A DNA stretch of 64,000 bases from Rhodococcus sp. RD6.2. Its GTDB lineage: Bacteria > Actinomycetota > Actinomycetes > Mycobacteriales > Mycobacteriaceae. Positions within the stretch are counted from its first letter, which is position 1. Each line of letters opens with the position of its first letter. Made by a program: the position numbers and the translations under genes. This document shows positions 26,686-35,039 of the stretch, one piece after another. The notes beneath the pieces were generated by a model. It made no database searches. It saw only the letters and a program-made list of their open reading frames with translations, and was not told where the DNA came from. The stretch is from assembly GCF_001040705.1 (NCBI RefSeq), contig NZ_CVQP01000005.1:537477-601476 (forward strand). Reading direction: 5' to 3'.

Positions 26686-27582
26686 TCAGGACTGGCTGCT
26701 GCCGAACATGTCGGAGCTGCCGGCGCTACCGGAGCCGGAGCTCCCGGCGCTGCCGGAATCGGAACTACCGGCGCTACCGGAGCCGGAACTGCCGGCGTCG
26801 CCGGGGTCCGAGCTGCCGCTGACCACGCTGTTGGAATCGAAGTACACCGTGAGCTTCGCGCGATAGCTCGGCGCGGACAAGCTGAAGGTGCCGCCCGCCG
26901 GAACGAGGGACGAGCCGCCGCCGCCACCACCTGTTCCGCCGCCACCGCCGTACAGTCCGCCGCCGCCACCGCCGCCGATCCCACCGCTGCCACCGGAACC
27001 CAGCGTGCCTGCGGTGCCGCCGACACCTGCGGCTCCGCCCGCATTGATCGTGCCTGCCTGGCCGCCGGCAGGAGCGGACACACCGGCGTCACCGCCGGGA
27101 CCCAGTCCGGAACCACCGCCGCCACCAGCGACGATCAGCCGGCCGGCGAGCGCGGCAACACCATCGTCGAGGGAGACGGTGCTCAGCGAGGAGTAGCCGC
27201 CACCGCGGTTCGTGCCTGCACCGCCACCACTTCCGATCACGACGTATACCTTCGAGCCGGGCGTGACCGCGACGTCTCCCTCGACCAGGGCGCCTCGACC
27301 TCCCTGAGGGCCGGCGCCACTGCCGCCCTCGGCGACGACGTGCATCGTGGTGACATCCAGTGGAACGTCGAGGAAGAACTCCACGATCCCGGCCGAACTG
27401 TCGTATGTGCAGAACGCCTTGCCGTTCGCTGTCCCACACCCGGTTGACGCGTTCGGCTGTGCCGATACGCCGCCGGCGCCGAGCAGCGCCGCGGAGGCGG
27501 TTGCAACAGTCATCACAGCGACCGTTCGCGCCGCGCTGCGTCCTCGCCTCAGTCCTCGTCGACTGCCGACCAGACCGATCAT
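26686..27582 (-). CDS. Exported glycine-rich protein with Gly/Ser repeat tail
   Basis: This protein of about 298 residues has a long signal peptide (RR-rich start, hydrophobic TVAVMTVATASAALLGAGG, cleavage near VSA). A domain with two cysteines (STGCGTANGKAFCTYDS) and beta strands (MHVVAEGGSGAG, KVYVVIGSGGG) leads into a Gly-rich block of about 90 residues (GGIGGGGGGGLYGGGGG), then LTVYFDSNSVV and a tail of GSAGSS repeats. The pattern is like glycine-rich proteins built on a beta-roll or galactose-binding fold. ATG 27582 has GAGG eight bases upstream; ATG 27600 is an alternative. It is not a PE_PGRS protein: there is no PE domain. Probably surface-exposed or secreted; function unknown. Confidence 0.78.
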   Translation of the reverse strand: MIGLVGSRRGLRRGRSAARTVAVMTVATASAALLGAGGVSAQPNASTGCGTANGKAFCTYDSSAGIVEFFLDVPLDVTTMHVVAEGGSGAGPQGGRGALVEGDVAVTPGSKVYVVIGSGGGAGTNRGGGYSSLSTVSLDDGVAALAGRLIVAGGGGGSGLGPGGDAGVSAPAGGQAGTINAGGAAGVGGTAGTLGSGGSGGIGGGGGGGLYGGGGGTGGGGGGSSLVPAGGTFSLSAPSYRAKLTVYFDSNSVVSGSSDPGDAGSSGSGSAGSSDSGSAGSSGSGSAGSSDMFGSSQS

Positions 27583-27702
27583 CAACCACACCTCGCTCAT
27601 CACGTCCATGCCGGAGCGAATGCCACCGGCGGCGGGAAGCATGACATGGACGCCAGTCCAGATGGAGCGAATTGGGGAGGATGATATCCCTAGTTCGGAT
27701 AG

Positions 27703-28083
27703 CTAGTCTTCGTTGAATCCACGCAGCCGATTCAGCTCGCGCCGTTCACGTTTCGTCGGTCGACCCGTCCCGCGGTCCCGCTGCGGCACCGCCAGCAACA
27801 CCTCACGAGCGGGCGGAGGGGGTGACTTGTCGATCAGACACAGGGCGGCCTCCGCGGCGCCGACCCGCTTGCGGATCAGCCGGGCGACCACGACGATCCG
27901 CTCCCGGCCGCCCACCCGCATCCGGATCTCGTCGTCGACCCGGACCAGCTGTGCCGGCTTGGCGGACACCCCGTTGACGCGAACATGGCCCGACCGGCAG
28001 GCGGCGGCCGCGGCGGATCGGGTCTTGAACAGGCGCACCGACCAGACCCAACTGTCGAGGCGCACACCCGAGGATTCCGACAC
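27703..28083 (-). CDS. S4-domain RNA-binding protein (Hsp15-like)
   Basis: This 126-residue basic protein has an S4 domain at the N-terminus (VRLDSWVWSVRLFKTRSAAA, then CRSGHVRVNGVSAKPAQLV) and a charged tail (GRPTKRERRELNRLRGF). Hsp15 binds free 50S subunits carrying stalled nascent chains in E. coli; the actinobacterial members are less studied. The start is GTG. It follows the LMF-like gene after only nine bases and is probably co-transcribed with it, an odd pairing with no known functional link. Confidence 0.88.
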   Translation of the reverse strand: MSESSGVRLDSWVWSVRLFKTRSAAAAACRSGHVRVNGVSAKPAQLVRVDDEIRMRVGGRERIVVVARLIRKRVGAAEAALCLIDKSPPPPAREVLLAVPQRDRGTGRPTKRERRELNRLRGFNED

Positions 28084-28092
28084 GATCTCAGG

Positions 28093-29529
28093 CTACCGGC
28101 GCCCGAACCGGGCCCGGTTCACCGGATGCATGCACACACTGATCGGCTCCCGATCCCACCATCGGCCGGTCTCGCGGCGAGTGCGTCGGTCCGTGAACCG
28201 GTACTCGTACAGCTGTGCTCGTATCCACAGCGGCGGGGTGTCGGGGAACGGATTGTGGCGCAGCAGTTTCAGAGTGTCCCGGTCGTTCTCGAGGAGCCTG
28301 CGGACGAGGCCGCCGAACCAGCGGTCGCCGTAGCCGGGGGAGATCGCCGCGAACCACATCAGCCAGTCCAGCCGCAGGTGATAGGGCGCGAACTGACGCG
28401 GCCGCCGCGACGGATCGCCGGGTTTGCCGCGGAACTCGTACTCCCGCCACTCGGTGTGGGGCCCCGGTGCGTCGTCGTCGGTGCCCTCGACGACGATCTC
28501 GGTGCGGACCCGGGTCACGGTGCCGAACGCGCCGTACGTGTTGACGAGGTGCCAATGGTTGAACGAGGCGTTCATCAACTGGTGGTGGCCAGCCATGTTC
28601 CGCACAGGCCAGTAGCTCAGCACGACGACGCCCACGGTCACCGCCAGCGTCGCGGCCGTGAACCACAATGGCGCAGAGGACGGTTCCGGAACATCGACCG
28701 GGACGATCCGACCCAGCATCGAGTCGGGAAGCACCGAGCAGGCGAGCACGATCGCGAGCCAGTTCAGCCACGAGAAGTTGCCGCTGGCCACCAGCCACAG
28801 TTGCGTCACGATCATTGCGGCGGCAACCCACCCCGCGACCGGCTGCGGCGCGAACAGCAGGAACGGCAGCACCAGCTGCGTCACGTGATTGCCCGCTGCC
28901 TCGACACGGTGCAGCGGCCGCGGCAGGTGGTGGAAGTACCAGCTCAGCGGTCCCGGCATCGGCTGTGTCTCGTGGTGGTAGTACAGGCAGGTCAGGCGAC
29001 GCCAGCACGGATCGCCGCGGATCTTGATCAACCCCGCCCCGAACTCGAGCCGGAACAGCAGCCACCGCAGGAGCAGCATCACCGTCACCGGCGCCGCGGT
29101 CTCGGTGTTGCCGACGAAGATCGCCAGGAACCCGGCTTCGAGAAGCAGGGACTCCCACCCGAATCCGTACCAGAGTTGCCCGACGTTCACGATCGACAGG
29201 TACGCCGCCCACAGCAGCAGCCACACCAGCATGCAGACCGGCAGCGGAAGCCGCGCCGTCACTCCGGCGACGGTCACCGCAGCCAGCGCGGCACCCGACC
29301 AGGCGACGGCGGCGTAGAACCGGTCCGAATAGTGCCAGTGGAAGATGCTCGGCGACCTCCCGAACGTCGACGTCGCCAGGAAGTCCGGGATCGGGAGCAT
29401 CCCCGAAGCACCCAGCAACGCCCGGAACTGACGCGCCGCCGCGACGAACGCCACGAGATAGAGGGCCGCGAGCCCCTCCGTGAAGAGCCACCGGCCGAGA
29501 GAGCCAACGCCGAACCAGTCCATCGACAC
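28093..29529 (-). CDS. Lipase maturation factor (LMF1) family membrane protein
   Basis: This 478-residue protein has an N-terminal half with about seven membrane segments and a soluble C-terminal half with long conserved blocks. Family marks are QLWYGFGWESLLLEAGFLAI, RWLLFRLEFGAGLIKIRGD with LTCLYYHHETQPMPGPLSW, and NTYGAFGTVTRVRTEIVVEG. In vertebrates LMF1 helps fold lipases in the ER; the bacterial members are uncharacterised. A role in folding or exporting lipases is only a suggestion by homology. Start at ATG giving MSMDWFGVG. Divergent from the LysR gene. Confidence 0.88.
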   Translation of the reverse strand: MSMDWFGVGSLGRWLFTEGLAALYLVAFVAAARQFRALLGASGMLPIPDFLATSTFGRSPSIFHWHYSDRFYAAVAWSGAALAAVTVAGVTARLPLPVCMLVWLLLWAAYLSIVNVGQLWYGFGWESLLLEAGFLAIFVGNTETAAPVTVMLLLRWLLFRLEFGAGLIKIRGDPCWRRLTCLYYHHETQPMPGPLSWYFHHLPRPLHRVEAAGNHVTQLVLPFLLFAPQPVAGWVAAAMIVTQLWLVASGNFSWLNWLAIVLACSVLPDSMLGRIVPVDVPEPSSAPLWFTAATLAVTVGVVVLSYWPVRNMAGHHQLMNASFNHWHLVNTYGAFGTVTRVRTEIVVEGTDDDAPGPHTEWREYEFRGKPGDPSRRPRQFAPYHLRLDWLMWFAAISPGYGDRWFGGLVRRLLENDRDTLKLLRHNPFPDTPPLWIRAQLYEYRFTDRRTRRETGRWWDREPISVCMHPVNRARFGRR

Positions 29530-29672
29530 ACACCCACCGAATCGGACGCTACTCCGTCGGCGACATCACGTCCGCGTGCAGTTCGACCGGTCACAGGTCG
29601 GTTGGAAAAGCGCTGATACCAATGGCCCCGCGGATCCAGCCTCTGGGCCTACGGTCGACCTACACTCGCGCC

Positions 29673-30629
29673 ATGGAGATCCACACGCGGCAGCTCCGCT
29701 ACTTCGTCGCCGTGGCGGAGGAGCTGAGTTTCACCCGCGCCGCGCAACGGCTGCACATCGCCCAGCAGGCGCTCAGCGCACAGATCAAGCAGTTGGAGCA
29801 GTCCCTCGGCGTAGTCCTGCTCACCCGCACCACCCGTAGCGTCACCCTCACCGCCGCCGGCGCCGCGTTCTTCGAGGACGCGGCCGCGACCCTCGCAGCC
29901 ATGGATGCCGCGGCCGAGCGAGCCCGCTCGATGCAGCGCAGCGAGAACGAACTACTGGTGCTCGGCTTCACCGAGGGCGCCGCACTGATCCTGACCGAGC
30001 CGATCATGTCGGCCTTCCGCGACCGCCACCCGGGGGTCACGATCGAGATGCGCCAGTCCAACTACGACACTCCGTCGGCGGGGCTCGACGACCGGTCGGT
30101 GGACGTGGCCTTCGTGCGGCGCCCACTCACCACCGACGGCATCGAGTTCGAGGCCCTGTTCCGCGAGCCGCGCGTGGCGATGATGCGGGCCGATCACCGC
30201 CTTGCCACTCGCTCCGCTGTCACCGCGGCCGACCTGATCGACGAGCCGATTTTCGGCGCCGCGACCACCGATGTGACATGGAACGCGTACTGGGAGCTCG
30301 ACGACCATCGCGGAGGCAGACCCGGACGGGTGGTCTCCCGCTCCACCTCACTACTCGAGGAGTTCCAGAAGGTCGCGGCCGGAGTGGGCATCGCCGTCAC
30401 GGTGGCGTGCGCGCGCTGGGTCCCCTACCCGGGGGTGACGCTGATCCCGATCGCCGACGACGAGCCGTCCGAGGTCGCGGTGGCTTGGGCGAGCGACAGT
30501 GACTCGGCGCTGGTTCGCTCCTTCGTCGACGCCGCCATCCGCGTGCGCGACGGGCGCCCGGACCTGGTCAAGCGACTGGAGGAACCGGACCTCACCGAAC
30601 GAACGATGCCCACCCTGGTCCCGTACTGA
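29673..30629 (+). CDS. LysR-family transcriptional regulator
   Basis: This 318-residue regulator has an N-terminal winged HTH (residues 1-60: LRYFVAVAEELSFTRAAQRL, HIAQQALSAQIKQLEQSLGV) and a C-terminal periplasmic-binding-like effector domain (about 90-300). The ATG at 29673 (MEIHTRQLRYF) is the usual LysR start. The 143-bp divergent region shared with the LMF gene holds CGACC (29584-29588) and GGTCG (29596-29600), a dyad spaced seven bases apart that could be a LysR site. A role controlling the LMF-S4 pair is likely from position, but the effector is unknown. Confidence 0.9.
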   Translation: MEIHTRQLRYFVAVAEELSFTRAAQRLHIAQQALSAQIKQLEQSLGVVLLTRTTRSVTLTAAGAAFFEDAAATLAAMDAAAERARSMQRSENELLVLGFTEGAALILTEPIMSAFRDRHPGVTIEMRQSNYDTPSAGLDDRSVDVAFVRRPLTTDGIEFEALFREPRVAMMRADHRLATRSAVTAADLIDEPIFGAATTDVTWNAYWELDDHRGGRPGRVVSRSTSLLEEFQKVAAGVGIAVTVACARWVPYPGVTLIPIADDEPSEVAVAWASDSDSALVRSFVDAAIRVRDGRPDLVKRLEEPDLTERTMPTLVPY

Positions 30630-31438
30630 CAACGAAACCTTGTCAATCCATCCGGAAATCGGTGTTTCTCTTCCCTGTCTGTCCGGCCCTAGAGTTTCTC
30701 TCGTCGGCTCGTCCGGATGGGCGAACGACACCGACGACGGCGCCGGTCCCACTCGACCGACGCCTGGCGACCGCGCGCTCCTACCGCGGCACCGACCAGG
30801 TGAGGGGAAGCTGAATTACCACACGATGAATCTGCGACCCCGATATTGGCCAACAAGAAGTTCTGTCAACGGCTGCGCAATCAGCGGTACCCAACATTCT
30901 GCCACATCGAGGAAATGCCGGGTCCGACCATTCCGAACCGAGCGCGAACCGAAAAGGCCGTGGCCCATCCGCAATTATCCCGGCGCGATGAGAACCCGCC
31001 GCTGCCGGACGCCGTGACACTCCCTGATCGAACCGACCCATCCTCTACTGCAATCCTGGACCGTCTCGCAGCCTGCGACAATCACGCCCAACTGCCGAGA
31101 CGGCAATTTCACACGTTCCACACCCCGCCGGTGCCCCGGTGTGAACCCGGGTCTCCGTCGATTTCCCGTGCCCAATAGACCGGGATTCCGGGATTAAATG
31201 TTGATGAATTGTCAACAAATTCAGCCATTGCAGTACGCGACGCCACGACGAGCTTCTCGCGTGAGAGCGATCTGCTATTCGAATCCGGGGAATGATGCCA
31301 TTTTTGTGTGATAGGAATTAGCCCGCTGGAACACGTCATGCAGTCCCTCAGCTGACGTCCCGGCGCCGGCGCTCTTCCCCTGGCGCGCCGGAGCCGGTCA
31401 CAGCCTCGGCCCACACAGAAGAGAAGTAGGTAAAACCA
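30630..31438. other. 809-bp intergenic region, AT-richer than surroundings
   Basis: No convincing gene is seen. Short open frames on both strands (for example 30781-31041 on minus) have no ribosome site, family motif or GC3 bias. GC drops clearly from about 31160 to 31320 (stretches such as GATTAAATGTTGATGAATTG), which suits a promoter and long leader for the exported-protein gene at 31439. Confidence 0.6.
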
Positions 31439-32161
31439 ATGCAGCGGACTTCCGCTCGCCGCCTCGCCGCCATCGCGGCGGCGACCACACTGCCGGCCGC
31501 GCTCCTCGGGGTCGGGATCGGCACCGGTGCCGGCGTCGCCAACGCCGCCGGCACCTGCAACCAGTCCAGCCACACCACCAAGAACGACGCCAGCACGGTG
31601 TGGGTGACCCACACCTACGACAAGAGTGTCACCGTCACGGAGGCCGCCGCAGGCACCAACGTGACCTACAGGATCGAGGTCGGGACCACGGGTATCGGGA
31701 ACCCGTACGTCAACACCATCCGCGACTATGCACCAGCCGGCTTCGGCAAGCCGGTCTCGGCGAAGGTCACCTCCTACCACTTCATCCAGGGCCAGGTGAC
31801 CGAGGACGTCTCCCCGGTACCGACCGACGACGGCGGTTGGCGAGTCAGCAGCACGGGCTGGTTCGTCAACTCGGGCAACTCCGTGACCGCCGAGTTCACC
31901 TACAAGATCCCGAACGGGGCCGCGACCGGCGCGCAGATCACCAGCGGCGGCATCGACGTCAGTGGCACCGTCGGTGTCGGGATCCGGCGGGAGAACCTCA
32001 ACGCCTGTTTCACCGTCCGCGAGAAGAACGCGGGCGAGGGCGTCACCGGCAGCATGGACGGCGCCGGACTGGGCTCCAACGAGGGCCAGCTCAGCTCCAC
32101 CGGCTCGGTCAGCGACATTCTGGGCGACACCATCACCCGAGTCATCCAGAACGGCAGCTAG
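31439..32161 (+). CDS. Exported protein with single beta-sandwich domain, first of three in tandem
   Basis: This 240-residue protein has a signal peptide (about 1-36: RTSARRLAAIAAATTLPAA, cleavage after NAA). The mature domain has a cysteine near its start (GTCNQSS) and another late (NACFTVRE). Repeated beta strands (SVTVTEAAAGTNVTYRIEVG; SVTAEFTYKIPNGAATGAQ) and the phrase IRDYAPAGFGKPVSAKVTSY recall DUF11-like or other Ig-like sandwich domains. The ATG is preceded by AGAAGTAGG. It has no enzyme motif. The next two genes encode shorter paralogues with a similar plan. Confidence 0.82.
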   Translation: MQRTSARRLAAIAAATTLPAALLGVGIGTGAGVANAAGTCNQSSHTTKNDASTVWVTHTYDKSVTVTEAAAGTNVTYRIEVGTTGIGNPYVNTIRDYAPAGFGKPVSAKVTSYHFIQGQVTEDVSPVPTDDGGWRVSSTGWFVNSGNSVTAEFTYKIPNGAATGAQITSGGIDVSGTVGVGIRRENLNACFTVREKNAGEGVTGSMDGAGLGSNEGQLSSTGSVSDILGDTITRVIQNGS

Positions 32162-32170
32162 ACCCGACCG

Positions 32171-32202
32171 GCTCCGGTGCTTCGCCCGCGCGGCGCCGGA
32201 GC
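32171..32202 (+). terminator. Hairpin after the first exported-protein gene
   Basis: GCTCCGGTG (32171-32179) pairs with CGCCGGAGC (32194-32202) with one G-T pair and a 14-base loop. It starts nine bases after the stop codon. The next gene starts 69 bp further on, so it may end or trim transcripts. Confidence 0.5.
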
Positions 32203-32271
32203 AACCACCCCCGCGACCGGACGGCGTCGGCGCCGGTGCGGTCGCATCCTCACCACCGAAAGGGAACATCG

Positions 32272-33180
32272 ATGGCAACTCGAGCAATCATGCGCGGCGC
32301 GGCCGCGGGCGCGGCGACCACCTTCGCGCTCGGCGCGCTGGCCTTCCTCGGCGCAGGCACCGCTGCTGCCGCCCCGGGATCGATCGTCTGGGACGACGGC
32401 AGCTCCCACTTCACCCGCACCATCAGCAACACCACCCCCGACGCGGGCGAAACCATCACCGTCACCACGAAGTTCGAACGGACCAGCTGGGTGGACGAGT
32501 ACATCTACAACGTCAAGGATCGGCACCCGTCCTGCCTGACTTACGTTCCCGGCTCGGCGAAGATGATCGGCGAGAACGAGTACCCGGTCCTCGACCCCGA
32601 GGTCAATGTCGACGAGGGCAACGGCTCCGGCTACGTCCGCGCGTCCTGGGGCATCACCGACTGGGTCGTCCAGAACCGCCCCGGCTTCCACCGGTCTCCC
32701 ACCTTCAGCGTCCGCTACAAGGTCGGAAGCGACTGCGTCCGCGGCACCGCACTGACGACCGGCATGGACTACGGCGGATCCCTCGGTAGCGGCAACTACG
32801 GCACCAAGGGCCCCTCGGTCACGGTCGGCGCCAACACGGTGTCGACCACCACCGTCACCCCGGTCGCCGGCGCCACCGTCGGCAAGGCCACCACCCTGAC
32901 CGCGAAGGTGAACCCGGCAGGAGCCGGTGGCACCGTCAAATTCAAGGACGGCGACTCGACCATCGGCACCGCCCCGGTCGGCGCCGACGGCACCGCCACC
33001 CTCCAGTGGACCCCCGCCACCGCCGGTGAGCGCACCGTCACCGCCGACTACTCCGGTGTCGGCACCGTCAGCGCCTCCTCCGGCTACGCCACCGTCACCG
33101 TCGCGCCCGGCAGCGGGGACGGCACCGGCGGTACCGGCAGCCTCGACTCCCTTCTGGGCGGCTTCGGCTCCAGTAAGTAG
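32272..33180 (+). CDS. Exported protein with DUF11-like and bacterial Ig-like domains
   Basis: This 302-residue protein has a signal peptide (about 1-34, cleavage after TAAAA). It has two sandwich domains. The first (about 35-180) contains ETITVTTKFERTSWVDEYIY and HPSCLTYVPGSAKM with two cysteines. The second (about 185-280) is a Big_3-type Ig repeat, with TTTVTPVAGATVGKATTLTA, GGTVKFKDGDSTIGTAPVG and GERTVTADYSG. A Gly/Ser tail (LLGGFGSSK) ends the protein. The ATG follows a GAAAGGG site. It is a paralogue of the next gene, from which it differs mainly by the added Ig domain. Likely cell-surface or secreted; role unknown. Confidence 0.84.
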   Translation: MATRAIMRGAAAGAATTFALGALAFLGAGTAAAAPGSIVWDDGSSHFTRTISNTTPDAGETITVTTKFERTSWVDEYIYNVKDRHPSCLTYVPGSAKMIGENEYPVLDPEVNVDEGNGSGYVRASWGITDWVVQNRPGFHRSPTFSVRYKVGSDCVRGTALTTGMDYGGSLGSGNYGTKGPSVTVGANTVSTTTVTPVAGATVGKATTLTAKVNPAGAGGTVKFKDGDSTIGTAPVGADGTATLQWTPATAGERTVTADYSGVGTVSASSGYATVTVAPGSGDGTGGTGSLDSLLGGFGSSK

Positions 33181-33256
33181 CAGCAAGGCGCGGACTCGTT
33201 CGGCGGCCTTTCCGGTCGCGGTACGGGTCCACGGCGCCGCATCCGCGGCACTCGCC

Positions 33257-33292
33257 CCGGGCTCCGGCGCTGCCCCTCGCGCCGGAGCCCGG
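33257..33292 (+). terminator. Hairpin after the second exported-protein gene
   Basis: A perfect 14-bp inverted repeat (CCGGGCTCCGGCGC and its complement) has an 8-base loop. It lies 76 bp after the stop and about 55 bp before the next start codon. Confidence 0.65.
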
Positions 33293-33346
33293 ACTCTCAC
33301 CGCCTGCGGCGACGCTCATGGCCGCACTCACCACAAGGAAAACACC

Positions 33347-33946
33347 ATGGCCCCTCGATCCACCCGGCGCGGCGCCGCCGTCGGCACGGCGACCACCGTC
33401 GCGCTCGGAGTGCTGTCCCTCCTCGGCGCCGGCACGGCCGGTGCCGCGCCCGCGAAGGTCACCTGGGACGACTACTACTCCCACTTCACCCGCACCGTCA
33501 GCAACTCCACCCCCAACGCGGGCGAGATCATCACGGTCACCACGAAGTTCGAGCGCACCAACTCGACCGAGGAACACCTCTACAACATCAAGGACCTGCA
33601 CCCGTCCTGCCTGACCTACGTTCCCGGCTCCGCCAGGATGAACGACACCCCCCTCGACCCGGAGGTCACCTCCGGCTACGTCGGCGTCGACTTCCCTCCC
33701 AACACCTGGATCGTCAAGAACCAGCCCGCCTCGGCTCCCGTCTTCAGCGTCGCCTACAAGGTCGGCGCCGACTGCTCTCGCGGCAACAACCTGACCACCG
33801 GTATGAGGTACAACGGCTCGCTCGGCTCCGGCGACTACAGCACCAAGGGCCCCTCGGTCTCCATCAGCTATCTCAACCCCGGAGGTGGCGACGGCTCGAG
33901 CGGCAGCGTCGGATCCCTGCTCGGCGGCTTCGGTTCCAGCCAGTGA
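33347..33946 (+). CDS. Exported protein with single DUF11-like domain, paralogue of the preceding gene
   Basis: This 199-residue protein has a signal peptide (about 1-33, cleavage after GAA). Its domain parallels the first domain of the previous protein almost line by line: SHFTRTVSNSTPNAGEIITV, HPSCLTYVPGSARM, FSVAYKVGADCSRGNNLTTG, GSLGSGDYSTKGPSVSI and the same LLGGFGSSQ tail. It lacks the Ig repeat. The two cysteines are conserved. The pair clearly arose by tandem duplication. The ATG follows AAGGAAAA. Function unknown. Confidence 0.84.
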   Translation: MAPRSTRRGAAVGTATTVALGVLSLLGAGTAGAAPAKVTWDDYYSHFTRTVSNSTPNAGEIITVTTKFERTNSTEEHLYNIKDLHPSCLTYVPGSARMNDTPLDPEVTSGYVGVDFPPNTWIVKNQPASAPVFSVAYKVGADCSRGNNLTTGMRYNGSLGSGDYSTKGPSVSISYLNPGGGDGSSGSVGSLLGGFGSSQ

Positions 33947-33960
33947 GGTAGCAACCGTCG

Positions 33961-33999
33961 CGGGTCTGTTCCCGGCCGCGCCGGTCGGGAACAGACCCG
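33961..33999. terminator. Hairpin after the third exported-protein gene
   Basis: A perfect 14-bp inverted repeat (CGGGTCTGTTCCCG and complement, 11-base loop) follows the stop codon by 14 bases. The gene at 34108-34959 runs toward it on the other strand. Confidence 0.75.
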
Positions 34000-34107
34000 T
34001 CCCACCCACCGTGCTGCCCGCCGCCGCGGTCCAGGTGAAAAGCGTTCCGCAACAAGATCGATCCCGCATCCGGTGATCGTTCGGGTCGCCTGCGTGACGA
34101 CGTCGGC

Positions 34108-34959
34108 TCAGCGGAGCAGGAACTCGACGGTGACCCGCTCGAATGCCTCCTTGGCTTCGATCATCACCCAGTGCCCGCAGTTCGGGAAGATGTGCAACTC
34201 GGCGTTCGGAATCAGGCGCATCGGGATCATCGGCATGTCCGGCGGACACTGGCGATCGTCGCGGCCCCACGTCAACAGGGTGGGGCACTGCACGCTGCCC
34301 ATCATCGACCAGTAGGGCGGTAGGCCGGAACTGGCCATCGCCTGCTGCTGCGCCTCGAAAGCCCTGGAGCCGTACATCGCCGCCAGTGTCCGGTGCGACG
34401 CCGGATCGTTGGCGGTCTCCCACCGTTCCTCGATGCGTTCGTCGGTGACCACGGACCGGTCGTAGACCATGCACTCGAGCCAGCGGACCAGCTTCTCGCG
34501 GCTCGGTCCGTCCGCGAAGTCCTGCAGCAGCCGGGTGCCCTCGCTCGGGTTCTGGCTGAAGATGTTCGGCCCGACCCCACCGATGGTGACGAGCTTGCTC
34601 ACTCGCTCGGGGTGCTTCATGGCCACGTTGACGCCGACGACCCCGCCCATCGAATTGCCGATCATCGCGGCCGAGCCGATGCCGAGGGCGTCCATGAATC
34701 GGATCACCGACGACCCCGCGGTCAGCACGGGATGCCCGTCGACCGGATCGCTCACACCGAACCCCGGGAATTCGAGAACGTAGCAGTGGAAGTGCTCGGC
34801 GAACACCTCCAGGTTTCCCCGGTAGTTCCGCCACCCGCTCACCCCGATTCCCGAGCCGTGCAGCAGCAGCAACGGCGGACCCTCACCCGCCTCGTGATAG
34901 CGCAGTACCCCCTTGTCGGTGACGATTTCCCGCTTGGTCCCCTCGTAGGTCACGTCCAT
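34108..34959 (-). CDS. Alpha/beta hydrolase, meta-cleavage product hydrolase-like
   Basis: This 283-residue hydrolase has an oxyanion loop LLLLHGSGIGVSGWRNYRGN, the nucleophile elbow GNSMGG (in AAMIGNSMGGVVGVN), an acid in TWGRDDRQCP and the catalytic histidine in FPNCGHWVMIE. These positions and the sequence HPERVSKLVTIGGVGPN are like BphD/MhpC/HsaD-type C-C bond hydrolases. No dioxygenase or other catabolic gene is next to it, so the natural substrate is not evident. Start ATG giving MDVTYEGTKREIV. Confidence 0.85.
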   Translation of the reverse strand: MDVTYEGTKREIVTDKGVLRYHEAGEGPPLLLLHGSGIGVSGWRNYRGNLEVFAEHFHCYVLEFPGFGVSDPVDGHPVLTAGSSVIRFMDALGIGSAAMIGNSMGGVVGVNVAMKHPERVSKLVTIGGVGPNIFSQNPSEGTRLLQDFADGPSREKLVRWLECMVYDRSVVTDERIEERWETANDPASHRTLAAMYGSRAFEAQQQAMASSGLPPYWSMMGSVQCPTLLTWGRDDRQCPPDMPMIPMRLIPNAELHIFPNCGHWVMIEAKEAFERVTVEFLLR

Positions 34960-34994
34960 CCCGCCACACTAGAACACGTTCCAGTCGGCGCGGC

Positions 34995-35033
34995 GAGGAT
35001 CGGCGTCCGGCACGGCGCCGGACGCCGATCCTC
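34995..35033 (-). terminator. Hairpin terminator between two hydrolase genes
   Basis: A perfect 16-bp inverted repeat (GAGGATCGGCGTCCGG and complement) has a 7-base loop. It begins six bases past the stop of the upstream minus-strand gene, so it most likely ends that transcript and separates the two hydrolase genes. Confidence 0.8.
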
Positions 35034-35039
35034 GTCAGG

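Noticed and set aside
26880-27130. Plus-strand proline-rich open frame opposite the Gly-rich gene
   Set aside because: It is the complement of GGN codons. No ribosome site or signal supports it, while the minus frame has a signal peptide.
30781-31041. 86-codon minus frame in the long intergenic region
   Set aside because: No start signal, no family resemblance, and codon use unlike the neighbouring genes.
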